From: Streptomyces sp. NBC_00691 | GTDB lineage: Bacteria; Actinomycetota; Actinomycetes; Streptomycetales; Streptomycetaceae | Assembly: GCF_036226665.1 (NCBI RefSeq) | Contig: NZ_CP109007.1 | Span: 7,192,001-7,256,000 of the forward strand | Reading direction: 5' to 3' | DNA length: 64,000 nucleotides | Part shown: piece by piece, positions 52,239-60,237 of the stretch | Layout: every line of letters starts with the position of its first letter | Position numbering within the stretch: position 1 is the first letter of the stretch | Translations under genes and position numbers: made by a program | The notes under the pieces: model-generated | What the model was told of the DNA's origin: nothing | Seen by the model: the letters and a program-made list of their open reading frames with translations, nothing else | Database searches by the model: none

Positions 52239-52814
52239 ATGACCTTGCTGCAGATCATGCCGGACGACGCACCGGACACCGTGCTGCTCCGCACGCAGGA
52301 CGAGGACACCATCGCACAAGCCCTGCGCGAGAGGTCGGTCTCCTTCACCCGCTGGCCGCTGCGCGCACAGGTCACGCCGCAGACGGCGTCCGAGGAGCTG
52401 CTCGACGCCTACCGGGCGGAGATCGACGAACTGTGCGCCCGCCAGGAACTGCGTCTCGTCGATGTCGCCCGCCTCCACCCCGAGGAGGGGGCGGAGTGGC
52501 AGGAGCGCGCGGCCAAGGCCCGCTCGACGTTCCTCGACGAGCACCGGCACGCCGAGGACGAGGTCCGGTTCTTCGCCCACGGCACCGGCTGCTTCTACCT
52601 GCACCTGGAGGACCGCGTGTACGCCGTGGTCTGCGAGGCCGGAGACCTGTTGTCGGTCCCGGCCGGCACTCGGCACTGGTTCGACATGGGACCGGTACCG
52701 GACTTCTGCGCCATCCGGTTCTTCGAGAAGGAGGACGGCTGGGTGGGCGACTTCACCCAGGAGCCCGTCGCCGATGGCTTCCCCCGCCTCGACGCGCTGC
52801 TGCGGGAAGGCTGA
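52239..52814 (+). CDS. mtnD: Acireductone dioxygenase
   Basis: 191 residues. Cupin with the ARD metal ligands in HRHAEDEVRFF (two His and one Glu) and a later His in PAGTRHWFDMG. Iron or nickel enzyme; the iron form yields the methionine precursor ketomethylthiobutyrate. Stop overlaps the start of mtnC (TGATG). Confidence 0.95.
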   Translation: MTLLQIMPDDAPDTVLLRTQDEDTIAQALRERSVSFTRWPLRAQVTPQTASEELLDAYRAEIDELCARQELRLVDVARLHPEEGAEWQERAAKARSTFLDEHRHAEDEVRFFAHGTGCFYLHLEDRVYAVVCEAGDLLSVPAGTRHWFDMGPVPDFCAIRFFEKEDGWVGDFTQEPVADGFPRLDALLREG

Positions 52815-53596
52815 TGACGGGCAGCCGTCAGGGCCGAGTCCCCGACAAGAGGCCGCGGGCCGTCGTCCTCGACATCGAGGGGACCACCGGCTCCCTCAGC
52901 CACGTCCGTGACGTCCTCTTCCCCTACGCGCGCCGGCGGATCGCTCCCTGGCTCGCCGCGCACCGCGGTACCGAACCCTGGCGACAGATCCTCGACGCGG
53001 TCACCGCCCGTACCGGGTCCGCCCACGACGAGGCGAGTGCCCTGGCGCTCCTGGAGCAGTGGGCCGACGCCGATGTGAAGGCGGCGCCGCTGAAGACGCT
53101 GCAGGGCCTGATCTGGGCCGATGGCTACGCGGCAGGTGAGCTGCACGGTCACGTGTACCCGGACGTGCCGCCCGCGCTGCAGCACTGGAGGACGCAGGAC
53201 ACAGGCCGCTTCGTCTACTCCTCCGGCTCCGTGGCCGCCCAGCGGGACTGGTTCGGCCACACGGCCCACGGCGATCTGCGCCCTTTGCTCGACGGCTACT
53301 TCGACCTGACGACAGCCGGCCCCAAGGCGGCCACCGACTCCTACCGCGCGATCGCGGCGGACCTGGGGCACGCACCCGGCGACCTGCTGTTCGTCAGCGA
53401 CGTCGGTGCCGAGCTCGACGCCGCTGCCGAGGCCGGCTGGCAGACGGTCGCCGTGCGCCGCCCCGACGACCAACGCGCGGCAGTGACCGGCCACGAGACC
53501 GTCGCCTCGCTCACCCCACTCGTTTCCCGACCCGGCCCGGGTACGTCGACGCCGCCGGTCGACACGCACACGCAGGAGGCCCCAAGCCATGAGTGA
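52814..53596 (+). CDS. mtnC: Enolase-phosphatase E1
   Basis: 260 residues from ATG at 52814. HAD-family: nucleophile motif VVLDIEGTTGSLSHV, then VYSSGSVAAQRDWFG and LFVSDVGAELDAAAEAG. Enolises and dephosphorylates the diketo intermediate to acireductone. The C-terminal 30 residues are a Pro/Thr-rich tail. Stop overlaps the start of mtnP by eight bases. Confidence 0.95.
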   Translation: MTGSRQGRVPDKRPRAVVLDIEGTTGSLSHVRDVLFPYARRRIAPWLAAHRGTEPWRQILDAVTARTGSAHDEASALALLEQWADADVKAAPLKTLQGLIWADGYAAGELHGHVYPDVPPALQHWRTQDTGRFVYSSGSVAAQRDWFGHTAHGDLRPLLDGYFDLTTAGPKAATDSYRAIAADLGHAPGDLLFVSDVGAELDAAAEAGWQTVAVRRPDDQRAAVTGHETVASLTPLVSRPGPGTSTPPVDTHTQEAPSHE

Positions 53597-54410
53597 TCCG
53601 TCCGACACGGCGCCGACGGCCGACATCGCGGTCATCGGCGGCAGCGGCTTCTACGAACTCCTGGAGTCGGTACAGCGCCTTGAGGTCACCACCCCCTACG
53701 GCTCACCCTCCGACGCGGTGTCCATCGGCACCGTGGGCGACCGCAGGGTGGCCTTCCTGCCCCGGCACGGCAGCCACCACGAACTCCCGCCGCACCGCAT
53801 CAACTACCGCGCCAACATGTGGGCGCTGCGCTCGCTGGGAGTGAGGCAGGTCCTCGCACCCTGTGCCGTAGGTTCGCTGCGCGGGTCTCTCGGCCCCGGC
53901 AGCGTCGTCCTCCCCGACCAGCTCGTCGACCGGACCGCAGGCCGCGTCCAGACGTACTACGAGCACGGCGCCACCCACGTGTCGTTCGCCGACCCGTACT
54001 GCGCGTCGGGACGGGCGGCCGTGCTCAAGGCCGCGGGAGAGGCAGGCGCCGACGTCCACGACGGGGGAGTGATGGTGGTCGTCGAAGGGCCACGGTTCTC
54101 CACCCGGGCCGAGTCCCAGTGGTACGCCGCGGCAGGCTGGTCCCTGATCAACATGACCGGGCACCCCGAAGCCGTGCTCGCCCGTGAACTCGCCCTCTGC
54201 TACACCTCCATAGCCCTGGTCACGGACTACGACGCCGGTGTGGAGCGCGGAGAAGGCGTGTCACAGGACGAGGTGTTCCGGGTGTTCGCGGCGAACGTGG
54301 AACGCCTGAAGAGCCTGGTCCTGAACACCGTCCACGTCCTGGACCGCGAGCGGGACTGCACGTGCGCGACGGCGTTGGACGGGATGGACCTGCCGTTCGA
54401 GCTCCCCTGA
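53589..54410 (+). CDS. mtnP: Methylthioadenosine phosphorylase
   Basis: 273 residues of the PNP/MTAP family: IAVIGGSGFYELL, LPRHGSHHELPPHRINYRANMWAL, GVMVVVEGPRFSTRAES and NMTGHPEAVLARELALCYTSIALVTDYDAG. Cleaves 5'-methylthioadenosine to adenine and methylthioribose-1-phosphate, the entry step of the pathway encoded by mtnA-B-D-C just upstream. Presence of MtnP explains absence of a nucleosidase/kinase pair (mtnN/mtnK). Confidence 0.95.
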   Translation: MSDPSDTAPTADIAVIGGSGFYELLESVQRLEVTTPYGSPSDAVSIGTVGDRRVAFLPRHGSHHELPPHRINYRANMWALRSLGVRQVLAPCAVGSLRGSLGPGSVVLPDQLVDRTAGRVQTYYEHGATHVSFADPYCASGRAAVLKAAGEAGADVHDGGVMVVVEGPRFSTRAESQWYAAAGWSLINMTGHPEAVLARELALCYTSIALVTDYDAGVERGEGVSQDEVFRVFAANVERLKSLVLNTVHVLDRERDCTCATALDGMDLPFELP

Positions 54411-54460
54411 TACGACGGTCGGTGCGGGCCGGAGCCGTACGGATCGGGAACACCCAGGCT

Positions 54461-54488
54461 GATGCCGGTCACCGCGGTGACCGGCATC
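54461..54488. terminator. Hairpin terminator between mtnP and arsN1
   Basis: Perfect 13-base stem GATGCCGGTCACC (54461-54473) with its complement (54476-54488) and a two-base gap. Located between convergent genes, 51 bases after mtnP and 3 before the arsN1 stop, so it can serve both. Confidence 0.8.
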
Positions 54489-54490
54489 GG

Positions 54491-55003
54491 TCATTCGACC
54501 ACCAGGCTGCGGCGCTCCACGAGCAGGACGTCGCGCCAGGTGCCGTGGTGGCGGGCCACGCGCTCCCGCCGGCCCAGTACGCGGAACCCCACGGACTCGT
54601 GCAGAGCCAGGCTCGCCACGTTCTCGGGGAAGATGCCCGCCTGGATCGTCCAGAAGCCCGCCTTCTCCGTGGAGACGATCAGTGCCTCCAGAAGCGTGCG
54701 TCCGACGCCGGTTCCGCGCGCCGTGGGACAGACGTACACGGAATGCTCGACGACCCCCGCGTACGCGGGTCGCGCCGAGACCTGTGACACCGCCGTCCAG
54801 CCGACCACCCGCCCCCGCGGCCCCAGCGCCACGAACCGGTGCGCCGCCAGCTTGGCGGTGTCGAACGCGCTCCACGGCGGGGCGGTGGTCTCGAACGTGG
54901 CGTTGCCCTCGTCGATGCCCTGCTGGTAGATCGCCATGACGGCCGACGCGTGGTCGTCGGTCATCGGGACCAGAGTGATGTCCGGGCGCGGCGATGCGGT
55001 CAT
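54491..55003 (-). CDS. arsN1: ArsN1-like arsinothricin N-acetyltransferase (PAT family)
   Basis: 170 residues of GNAT fold closest to phosphinothricin acetyltransferases: IYQQGIDEGNATFETTAPPW near the N-terminus, HSVYVCPTARGTGVGRTLLEAL as the acetyl-CoA loop, and LALHESVGFRVLGRRERVARHHGTWRDVLLVERR. ArsN1 proteins acetylate the amino group of arsinothricin and give resistance to it. Next to a cluster with ArsL and ArsM it is the expected self-protection gene. Substrate choice between arsinothricin and phosphinothricin cannot be read directly. Confidence 0.85.
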   Translation of the reverse strand: MTASPRPDITLVPMTDDHASAVMAIYQQGIDEGNATFETTAPPWSAFDTAKLAAHRFVALGPRGRVVGWTAVSQVSARPAYAGVVEHSVYVCPTARGTGVGRTLLEALIVSTEKAGFWTIQAGIFPENVASLALHESVGFRVLGRRERVARHHGTWRDVLLVERRSLVVE

Positions 55004-55132
55004 ACGTCTTCCTTGCCTCGGTGCGCTCCCGCAGACGGGGGTCGCACGTGTTCGTCAGCGGGTACGGCGACGCTCCCGCGGCGTCGGGGGTCGCCGCAGG
55101 AGCGTGGGTGGGGGGTGAGGAGGAGTACGGGG

Positions 55133-56251
55133 TCAGAGCAGGGGCAGGGTGACGATACCGATGCCCACGCTGCCGAGGAGGCCCACGCCGAGGTAGAAGA
55201 CGAAGACCTTCGTCTTGACGACGCTCTTGACGGCCACCATGGCCGGGATCGTCGTGATGGCACCGCCGAGGAGGAAGGTGACGCCCGCCGCCGCGACCAT
55301 GCCCTGGTCCAGGAGGCCCTCGACGACCGGGATGGCGCCGACGCCGTTGAGGTAGAGCGGGACGCTGATGAGCCCGGCGACCAGGACGGAGAGGACGCCG
55401 TCCGTGCCGAGGATGCCCGAGACGACATCGGTGGGGACGTAGCGGACGATCAGAGCCTCCAGGACGATGGCCAGGAGCAGCCACTTGCCCAGGATCAGCG
55501 AGTCGCTGACGATCTCCTTGAGGATCTCGCCGGCGCGGAGGTTCTTGATGTCGCGCCGCACGAGTACGCGCCACGGGGTGCCGTCGTCTTCCGCGTCGTT
55601 CCGTGCAGCGGTGGAGCAGCTGCCGGCCGCGGGCTCGGCCTCCTGCGCGGCGCTTCCGCAGCCGCCCTCGGACACCCCGCCGCCGGCGCCGCCGCCGACG
55701 GCCACGGGCTCGGGGACGGTCGCCTTCGCCGTCGAGCACGCGGTTTCGGGAACGGTCACCGTCTCCTGCGAACAGGTCTTCGCGGGGGCCTTCTCCTCGG
55801 TGGAGTCGAGCAGCGGGTCGGCGAACCGCCCACGCCGTTCGAGCGCCAGGACGATGAGACCCGCGCCGAAGCTCAGTACCAGGGCACCGATGAGGCGGGC
55901 GGTGGCGATGGGGAGCCCGAGCTGGGCGGCGGAGAGCGCGTAGATCTCCGGGTCCATGGAGGGGGAGGCGATCCAGAACGACATGACCGCCGAGAGGGGG
56001 ACGCCGGCTATCAGGAAGCGGCGGATCAGCGGGATCACGGTGAAGGAGCAGAAGGGACTGAACGCTCCGATGGCCGTGACGATGGCGATGCCGAGGACGC
56101 CCCTGCGCCCGTGGGCGAAACTGCGGCGCGCGACCACGTCGATCGACAGACGCTGTACGGCGATCCCCAGGACGATGGCTACCAGGAACCACGGGAGATA
56201 GTGCAGCACCTCGAACAGGATGAACCGGCCAAGGGCCAGCAATTCGTCCAC
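55133..56251 (-). CDS. arsP: ArsP-type permease for trivalent organoarsenicals
   Basis: 372 residues, about eight membrane segments in two halves separated by a soluble, Cys-containing loop (about 145-230: CSQETVTVPETACSTAK, GGCGSAAQ, GSCSTAARN). PF03773 permease family; the AFSPFCSFTVIPLIRRFLIAGVPLSAVMSFWIASP region is the hallmark. ArsP exports methylarsenite and related compounds. I prefer the GTG at 56251 because AGAGAGG lies 7 bases before it; a GTG at 56278 adds nine residues. Divergent from two arsR genes. Confidence 0.88.
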   Translation of the reverse strand: MDELLALGRFILFEVLHYLPWFLVAIVLGIAVQRLSIDVVARRSFAHGRRGVLGIAIVTAIGAFSPFCSFTVIPLIRRFLIAGVPLSAVMSFWIASPSMDPEIYALSAAQLGLPIATARLIGALVLSFGAGLIVLALERRGRFADPLLDSTEEKAPAKTCSQETVTVPETACSTAKATVPEPVAVGGGAGGGVSEGGCGSAAQEAEPAAGSCSTAARNDAEDDGTPWRVLVRRDIKNLRAGEILKEIVSDSLILGKWLLLAIVLEALIVRYVPTDVVSGILGTDGVLSVLVAGLISVPLYLNGVGAIPVVEGLLDQGMVAAAGVTFLLGGAITTIPAMVAVKSVVKTKVFVFYLGVGLLGSVGIGIVTLPLL

Positions 56252-56349
56252 AGGTGAACCTCTCTGAGACGGTGACACATGAGGGGAGCGGCGCCGTGAA
56301 GGTACGTACGGGGGACGTGCCGAGCCGCATGTGGGGAGGCTCGATCGGC

Positions 56350-56640
56350 ATCCCCTTTATCGAATATCGATGATAGACGATTAAAGAGAGCTCCGGCAAT
56401 GGGGATCCCGTGCCCCTCGTCGCGTCGAAGGGGTGTCCTGCGCTTTCGGTGGCGGCTGCCAGGGAGTGGGTGTTGTTCCCAGGTCGAACCGATGTGGGCG
56501 CCTTTCATGTGGTGCCTGCACAGTCCCGCACGTCAGCGGTTTCGGTTGCCGGCGGGCCTCCGTGGGCTCTCCGTGGGCTCCGTCCGCACGGAGCGAGCCT
56601 TGCCGTCGCGGGTGGTCATCGAATAACATCGATGGATCAT
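56350..56640. promoter_or_regulatory. ArsR operator candidates in the arsP/arsR divergent region
   Basis: Near arsP: ATCGAATATCGATGATAGACGAT at about 56360-56381 (given here as overlapping ATCGA units). Next to the arsR start: ATCGAATAACATCGAT at 56618-56633. Both are AT-rich ATCGA repeats unlike the surrounding GC-rich DNA and like those in the arsL/mtn leaders (CATCGATCTATTGACA). They probably bind one or more of the ArsR proteins. Between them (56390-56610) I see no gene. Confidence 0.5.
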
Positions 56641-56968
56641 GAGCGGTACGATGAATGCCCAGCTGATCGACCGGACCACGGCCGAGTCCTACGCGACCTG
56701 GTTCAAGGCCCTCTCCGATCCCACCCGCGTGCAGATCCTCAATCTCCTCGCCCTGGCGACCGGGCCGATGAGCGTCGGAGAGATCGTGGACCGGATGGGC
56801 GTCGGACAGTCGACGGTGTCCCACCACCTGAAGCTGCTCGCCGACGTGCGGTTCGTCCTGCGCGAGCGCCAGGGGACCTCCATGCTCTACTCCATCAACG
56901 TCGCCTGCGTCGCCTGCTTCCCCAGCGCCGCCGACGCCGTCATGGGCCGCCCCGCGGCCTCGGCGTGA
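56639..56968 (+). CDS. arsR: ArsR-family repressor (5 of 7)
   Basis: 109 residues. YATWFKALSDPTRVQILNLL, then GVGQSTVSHHLKLLADVRFVLRERQGTSMLYSIN; cysteines cluster at NVACVACFPS. Related to the regulator at 43354 (both lack ELCVCD and share the PSAAD region). It is divergent from arsP. Its TGA overlaps a GTG of the next arsR frame. Confidence 0.93.
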   Translation: MSGTMNAQLIDRTTAESYATWFKALSDPTRVQILNLLALATGPMSVGEIVDRMGVGQSTVSHHLKLLADVRFVLRERQGTSMLYSINVACVACFPSAADAVMGRPAASA

Positions 56969-56985
56969 GGGCCGGCCCATTGGCC

Positions 56986-57375
56986 ATGCCGACCCCGCAC
57001 GCAGCCGGTGCGGCCGCCACTGCCTGCTGCCCGCCCATCGTGACCGCCGCGCTGTCCGAAGGGGACGCCGAGATCATGGCGGCGATGTTCAAGGCGCTGT
57101 CCGACCCCGTCCGGCTCCGCCTCCTGTCCAGAGTGGCATCGCACCCCAACGGTGAGGCGTGCGTATGCGACATAGCCGACGTGGGCGTCTCCCAGCCCAC
57201 AGTCAGCCACCACTTGAAGAAGCTCCGGGAAGCGGGACTGCTCACCTCTGAACGGCGCGGCACCTGGGTGTACTACCGCCCTGCACCGGGCGTCCTGGCT
57301 GCGCTCGGCGAGTTTCTCGCCGACACCGAGAAGGTCGGCAAGGAAGAGATCGCTCCGGCCGTCCGGATCTCCTGA
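56986..57375 (+). CDS. arsR: ArsR-family repressor (6 of 7)
   Basis: 129 residues from ATG at 56986; a GTG at 56965, overlapping the previous stop, would add seven residues and give translational coupling. Has an N-terminal ACCP pair and the EACVCDI cysteine box followed by ADVGVSQPTVSHHLKKLREAGLL. Very like the regulator at 57838 across its length. Two ArsR genes in tandem in one operon is unusual. Confidence 0.92.
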   Translation: MPTPHAAGAAATACCPPIVTAALSEGDAEIMAAMFKALSDPVRLRLLSRVASHPNGEACVCDIADVGVSQPTVSHHLKKLREAGLLTSERRGTWVYYRPAPGVLAALGEFLADTEKVGKEEIAPAVRIS

Positions 57376-57475
57376 CATCCGGCGTCGCTGTCCCTGAACC
57401 TGGGGAGGGGCGCCGTTTCTGCCGTGGCGCGACTGTCTGTGCGCCGGCGCGCTTCGCTCCGCGCTCGGGAGCCCC

Positions 57476-57838
57476 TCAGGCCGAGGCGGCCTTGGTGAGG
57501 AGGGCTCCCATGGCCGCGAGGACGGTGGGCTCGACGCGGTAGTACACCCAGGTGCCCCGCCGCTCCGAGGTGAGGAGACCGGCTTCCTTCAGCTTCTTCA
57601 GGTGGTGGGAGACCGTGGGCTGTGAGACGCCGACATCGGAGATGTCGCAGACGCAGGCCTCGCCGCCTTCGTGCGAGGCGACGGAGGAGAAGAGTCGCAG
57701 CCGGACCGGGTCGCCCAGCGCCTTGAACATGACAGCGGTTCGCTCGGCCTCTTCGGCGGTCAGTGGTCGCTCATGCAGAGGCGGGCAGCAGGGCTCTATA
57801 TCGGGCTCCAGTACCGGCAGTATCTTCACGTTCGACAT
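57476..57838 (-). CDS. arsR: ArsR-family repressor (7 of 7)
   Basis: 120 residues from ATG at 57838 (MSNVKILPVL). EPCCPP near the N-terminus, EACVCDISDVGVSQPTVSHHLKKLKEAGLLTSERRGTWVYYRVEP. Divergent from the flavoprotein-arsI-MFS operon. A 32-base operator overlapping its own start (57831-57862) has a close copy at 58258-58289 before that operon, so it most likely represses both. Confidence 0.93.
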   Translation of the reverse strand: MSNVKILPVLEPDIEPCCPPLHERPLTAEEAERTAVMFKALGDPVRLRLFSSVASHEGGEACVCDISDVGVSQPTVSHHLKKLKEAGLLTSERRGTWVYYRVEPTVLAAMGALLTKAASA

Positions 57839-57862
57839 ATATCTATGTTGACACACGTCGAA
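57831..57862. promoter_or_regulatory. ArsR operator O1
   Basis: TTCGAC at one end and GTCGAA at the other, 32 bases across, with ATCTATGTTGACAC in the middle. It covers the start codon of the arsR gene at 57838. Partner of O2 at 58258-58289: same length, same ends, and the same central CTATGTTGAC. Confidence 0.7.
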
Positions 57863-57904
57863 CCAGCGGCCTGAGGTTCCGGGGGGCGGGACGGCTCGGG
57901 GGCG

Positions 57905-58170
57905 CTATCGCGCGTAGCGCCACGGACCGTCATCGCAGTCGACGCGAACACCGTTCCTGCAGAAGCAGAACGTGACCCGCAGTACGTCCTCGGCGTGCGT
58001 CACGGCCTTGCCGAGTTGCCGGATCCGTTGTCGTCGACCTGGTCGGGGTAGGTCAGGCTGCTCTTCCACCGGATGTACGCCCCGATGGCGGAGCCGTCGG
58101 CGATTCCGTCGTACGCCCATACCTGTGACTGTTCGCCTGCCTGGTTGGGGCCGTGGTCGACGCGGCTTCG
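57905..58170 (-). pseudogene. Degenerate coding remnant, frameshifted
   Basis: Between the divergent operators the minus strand carries a protein-like stretch in one frame (VWAYDGIADGSAIGAYIRW, SLTYPDQVDDNGSGNSA) that stops, and continues one base shifted as GKAVTHAEDVLRVTFCFCR and NGVRVDCDDGPWRYAR. Together they read like one small, Cys- and Trp-containing protein broken by a frameshift. I do not recognise the family. Position within the ars intergenic region suggests that an older gene was split when the ars modules were assembled. Confidence 0.35.
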
Positions 58171-58257
58171 GCCGGAGCTCGCGCGGCTGTGCCGCCCGGC
58201 GCCCGCCCTGCGTGGTCCTCAGGTCTTACTCGGCCGACGGGGGTCCGGGGCAGTGAA

Positions 58258-58289
58258 TTCGATGAATGTCTATGTTGACGCTTGTCGAA
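58258..58289. promoter_or_regulatory. ArsR operator O2
   Basis: TTCGATGAATG at the left, TTGTCGAA at the right, CTATGTTGAC in the centre; 32 bases, the same design as O1. A third, shorter unit TCGACGAATGTCGA lies at 58318-58331, just before the flavoprotein start. TTGACG within the site may be the -35 of the operon promoter. Confidence 0.7.
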
Positions 58290-58348
58290 TCAAGTGCCAT
58301 GCTGCAAGTGCAAGAGATCGACGAATGTCGAATCAAAGGGGAAGAGCC

Positions 58349-59716
58349 GTGAACGTCACCGCCACCGACCAGCTGCCCGTCGTGGTCATCGGAGCCGGAC
58401 CCGTCGGCCTGGCCGCTGCCGCGCACCTCGTCGACCGGGGGCTGGAAGCCTTGGTGCTCGAGGCCGGCGCCCAGGCGGGAGCGGCGGTTCGGGAGTGGTC
58501 CCACGTGCGGCTCTTCTCCGCATGGGGCGAGGTCATCGACCCGATCGCCGAGAAGCTCCTGGCCCCGACCGGCTGGGCGAAGCCCGACGCGGACACCTAT
58601 CCGACCGGCGGAGACTGGGCCGCCACCTATCTCCAGCCGCTCGCGGACGTCCTGGGCGACAGGGTCTGGCTCGATGCCCGGGTCACCGGCGTCTCCCGCA
58701 CCGGACGCGACCGTGTGGTCGACGTCGACCGTGACAAGCAGCCCTTCACCGTGCACATCCGATACGGTGACGGCCGCGAAGAGCGCGTCCTCGCCCGGGC
58801 CGTGATCGACGCCTCCGGCACGTGGTCCACTCCGAGCCCGGCAGGCGGCGACGGACTCCCGGCCCTCGGTGAACGTGCAGCGGCGGAGCGGATCTCCTAC
58901 CGGGTTCCCGACCTCAAGGACCCCGCGGTGCGCACCCGTTACGCGGGCAGGCGCACCGCCGTCATCGGCTCCGGAGCCTCGGCCTTCACGGCGCTCGCCT
59001 CGCTCGCCGCCCTCGCGAAGTCCCGGGACGGCGCGGACACCCGTGCGACCTGGATCCTGCGGCGCAGTATCTCGGGCAGCACTTTCGGCGGAGGGAGCGC
59101 CGACCAGCTCCCGGCCCGTGGCGCCCTCGGCCTCGCGGCCAAGGCCGCGGTCGACGAGGGGTACGCGGACGCCGTCACGGCCTTCCGCACGGACGCGATC
59201 GAGCGCGACGGCGAGCGCCTGGTTCTGGTAGCCGAGGACGGCCGTCGACCTGACCCCGTGGACGAGGTCATCGTCCTGACCGGCTTCCGCCCCGACCTGA
59301 CGTTCCTCGGCGAACTGCGTCTGGGACTCGACGAGCGGCTCCAGGCCCCCGTCGAGCTCGCCCCGCTCATCGACCCGAACCAGCACTCCTGCGGCACCGT
59401 CTACCCGCACGGCGTGAAGGAGCTGGCCCACCCCGAGGAGGGTGTGTACCTCGTGGGGATGAAGTCCTACGGCCGTGCTCCGTCCTTCCTGGCGCTCACC
59501 GGCTACGAGCAGGTCCGCTCGGTCGTCGCCGCCATCGCCGGCGACCGCGAATCCGCCGAGCGCGTCGAACTCGTACTTCCCGAGACCGGTGTCTGCGGTG
59601 GCGCCGGCCTCTTCGACCAGCCCACCGACACCTCGACCGCCGGCGGTGGCTGCTGCGCGACCCCGGCGGCGCTCCAGATCGGCGTCGGATCCCCGGCCGC
59701 CTCCGGCGGCTGCTGA
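58349..59716 (+). CDS. FAD/NAD(P)-binding oxidoreductase with Cys-rich tail, arsenic-linked
   Basis: 455 residues from the GTG at 58349, which follows AAAGGGGA; an ATG at 58325 lies inside the operator repeat. FAD motif PVVVIGAGPVGLAAAAHL, then VREWSHVRLFSAWGEVID, and a second fold TAVIGSGASAFTALASLA. The end carries cysteines in GVCGGAGLF, GGGCCATP and SGGC, likely to bind arsenite or deliver it. Co-transcribed with arsI 46 bases later and under the O2 operator. Related to but distinct from arsO at 46298. Its reaction is unknown; a trivalent arsenical oxidase role is plausible. Confidence 0.87.
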   Translation: MNVTATDQLPVVVIGAGPVGLAAAAHLVDRGLEALVLEAGAQAGAAVREWSHVRLFSAWGEVIDPIAEKLLAPTGWAKPDADTYPTGGDWAATYLQPLADVLGDRVWLDARVTGVSRTGRDRVVDVDRDKQPFTVHIRYGDGREERVLARAVIDASGTWSTPSPAGGDGLPALGERAAAERISYRVPDLKDPAVRTRYAGRRTAVIGSGASAFTALASLAALAKSRDGADTRATWILRRSISGSTFGGGSADQLPARGALGLAAKAAVDEGYADAVTAFRTDAIERDGERLVLVAEDGRRPDPVDEVIVLTGFRPDLTFLGELRLGLDERLQAPVELAPLIDPNQHSCGTVYPHGVKELAHPEEGVYLVGMKSYGRAPSFLALTGYEQVRSVVAAIAGDRESAERVELVLPETGVCGGAGLFDQPTDTSTAGGGCCATPAALQIGVGSPAASGGC

Positions 59717-59762
59717 CGCTGTCCGTCCGACCCATCCGCCCGCCCACAACTGGAGGACCACG

Positions 59763-60230
59763 ATGTCCCGCGTACAGCTCGCCCTGCGCGTTCCCGACCT
59801 GGCGGCATCCGTCGCCTTCTACACGAAGCTCTTCGGCACCGAACCGGCCAAGCTCCGTGAGGGCTACGCCAACTTCGCCATCGCGGAACCGCCGCTCAAG
59901 CTCGTCCTCATCGAAGGGGAAGAGAACGAGGACACCCGTCTGGACCACCTCGGCGTGGAAGTCGGCACCACCGAGGCGGTTCACACGGCCACCGCCCGGC
60001 TGGGCGAGGAGGGTCTGGCAACGACGGAGGAGAACGACACCACCTGTTGCTACGCCGTCCAGGACAAGGTGTGGGTCCACGGCCCCGGCCGTGAACCGTG
60101 GGAGGTGTACGTCGTCAAGGCCGACGCCGACACCCTGACCAGGCAGCAGGGCAGCACGTGCTGCGCCGGCACGGCCGCCACCACCGACAACGACGCGAGT
60201 GAACCCGTCGCCGCCGGCGGATGCTGCTGA
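59763..60230 (+). CDS. arsI: ArsI/CadI-family C-As lyase
   Basis: 155 residues, vicinal-oxygen-chelate fold. The iron site known for ArsI (Gln, His, Glu) is seen as Gln5, His62 and Glu114, and the substrate-binding vicinal cysteine pair as Cys95-Cys96 (NDTTCCYAVQDKVWV). Breaks the carbon-arsenic bond of trivalent organoarsenicals such as methylarsenite. A C-terminal extension ends GGCC and includes STCCAG, so this form has two extra cysteine pairs. Within a cluster that also seems to make an organoarsenical, ArsI would be expected to act on degradation products or competitors. Confidence 0.93.
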   Translation: MSRVQLALRVPDLAASVAFYTKLFGTEPAKLREGYANFAIAEPPLKLVLIEGEENEDTRLDHLGVEVGTTEAVHTATARLGEEGLATTEENDTTCCYAVQDKVWVHGPGREPWEVYVVKADADTLTRQQGSTCCAGTAATTDNDASEPVAAGGCC

Positions 60231-60237
60231 TCCCTCA

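Noticed and set aside
58325..58348. ATG at 58325 as start of the arsenic flavoprotein
   Set aside because: It falls within the TCGACGAATGTCGA repeat, and has no ribosome-binding site; the GTG at 58349 has AAAGGGGA at proper distance.
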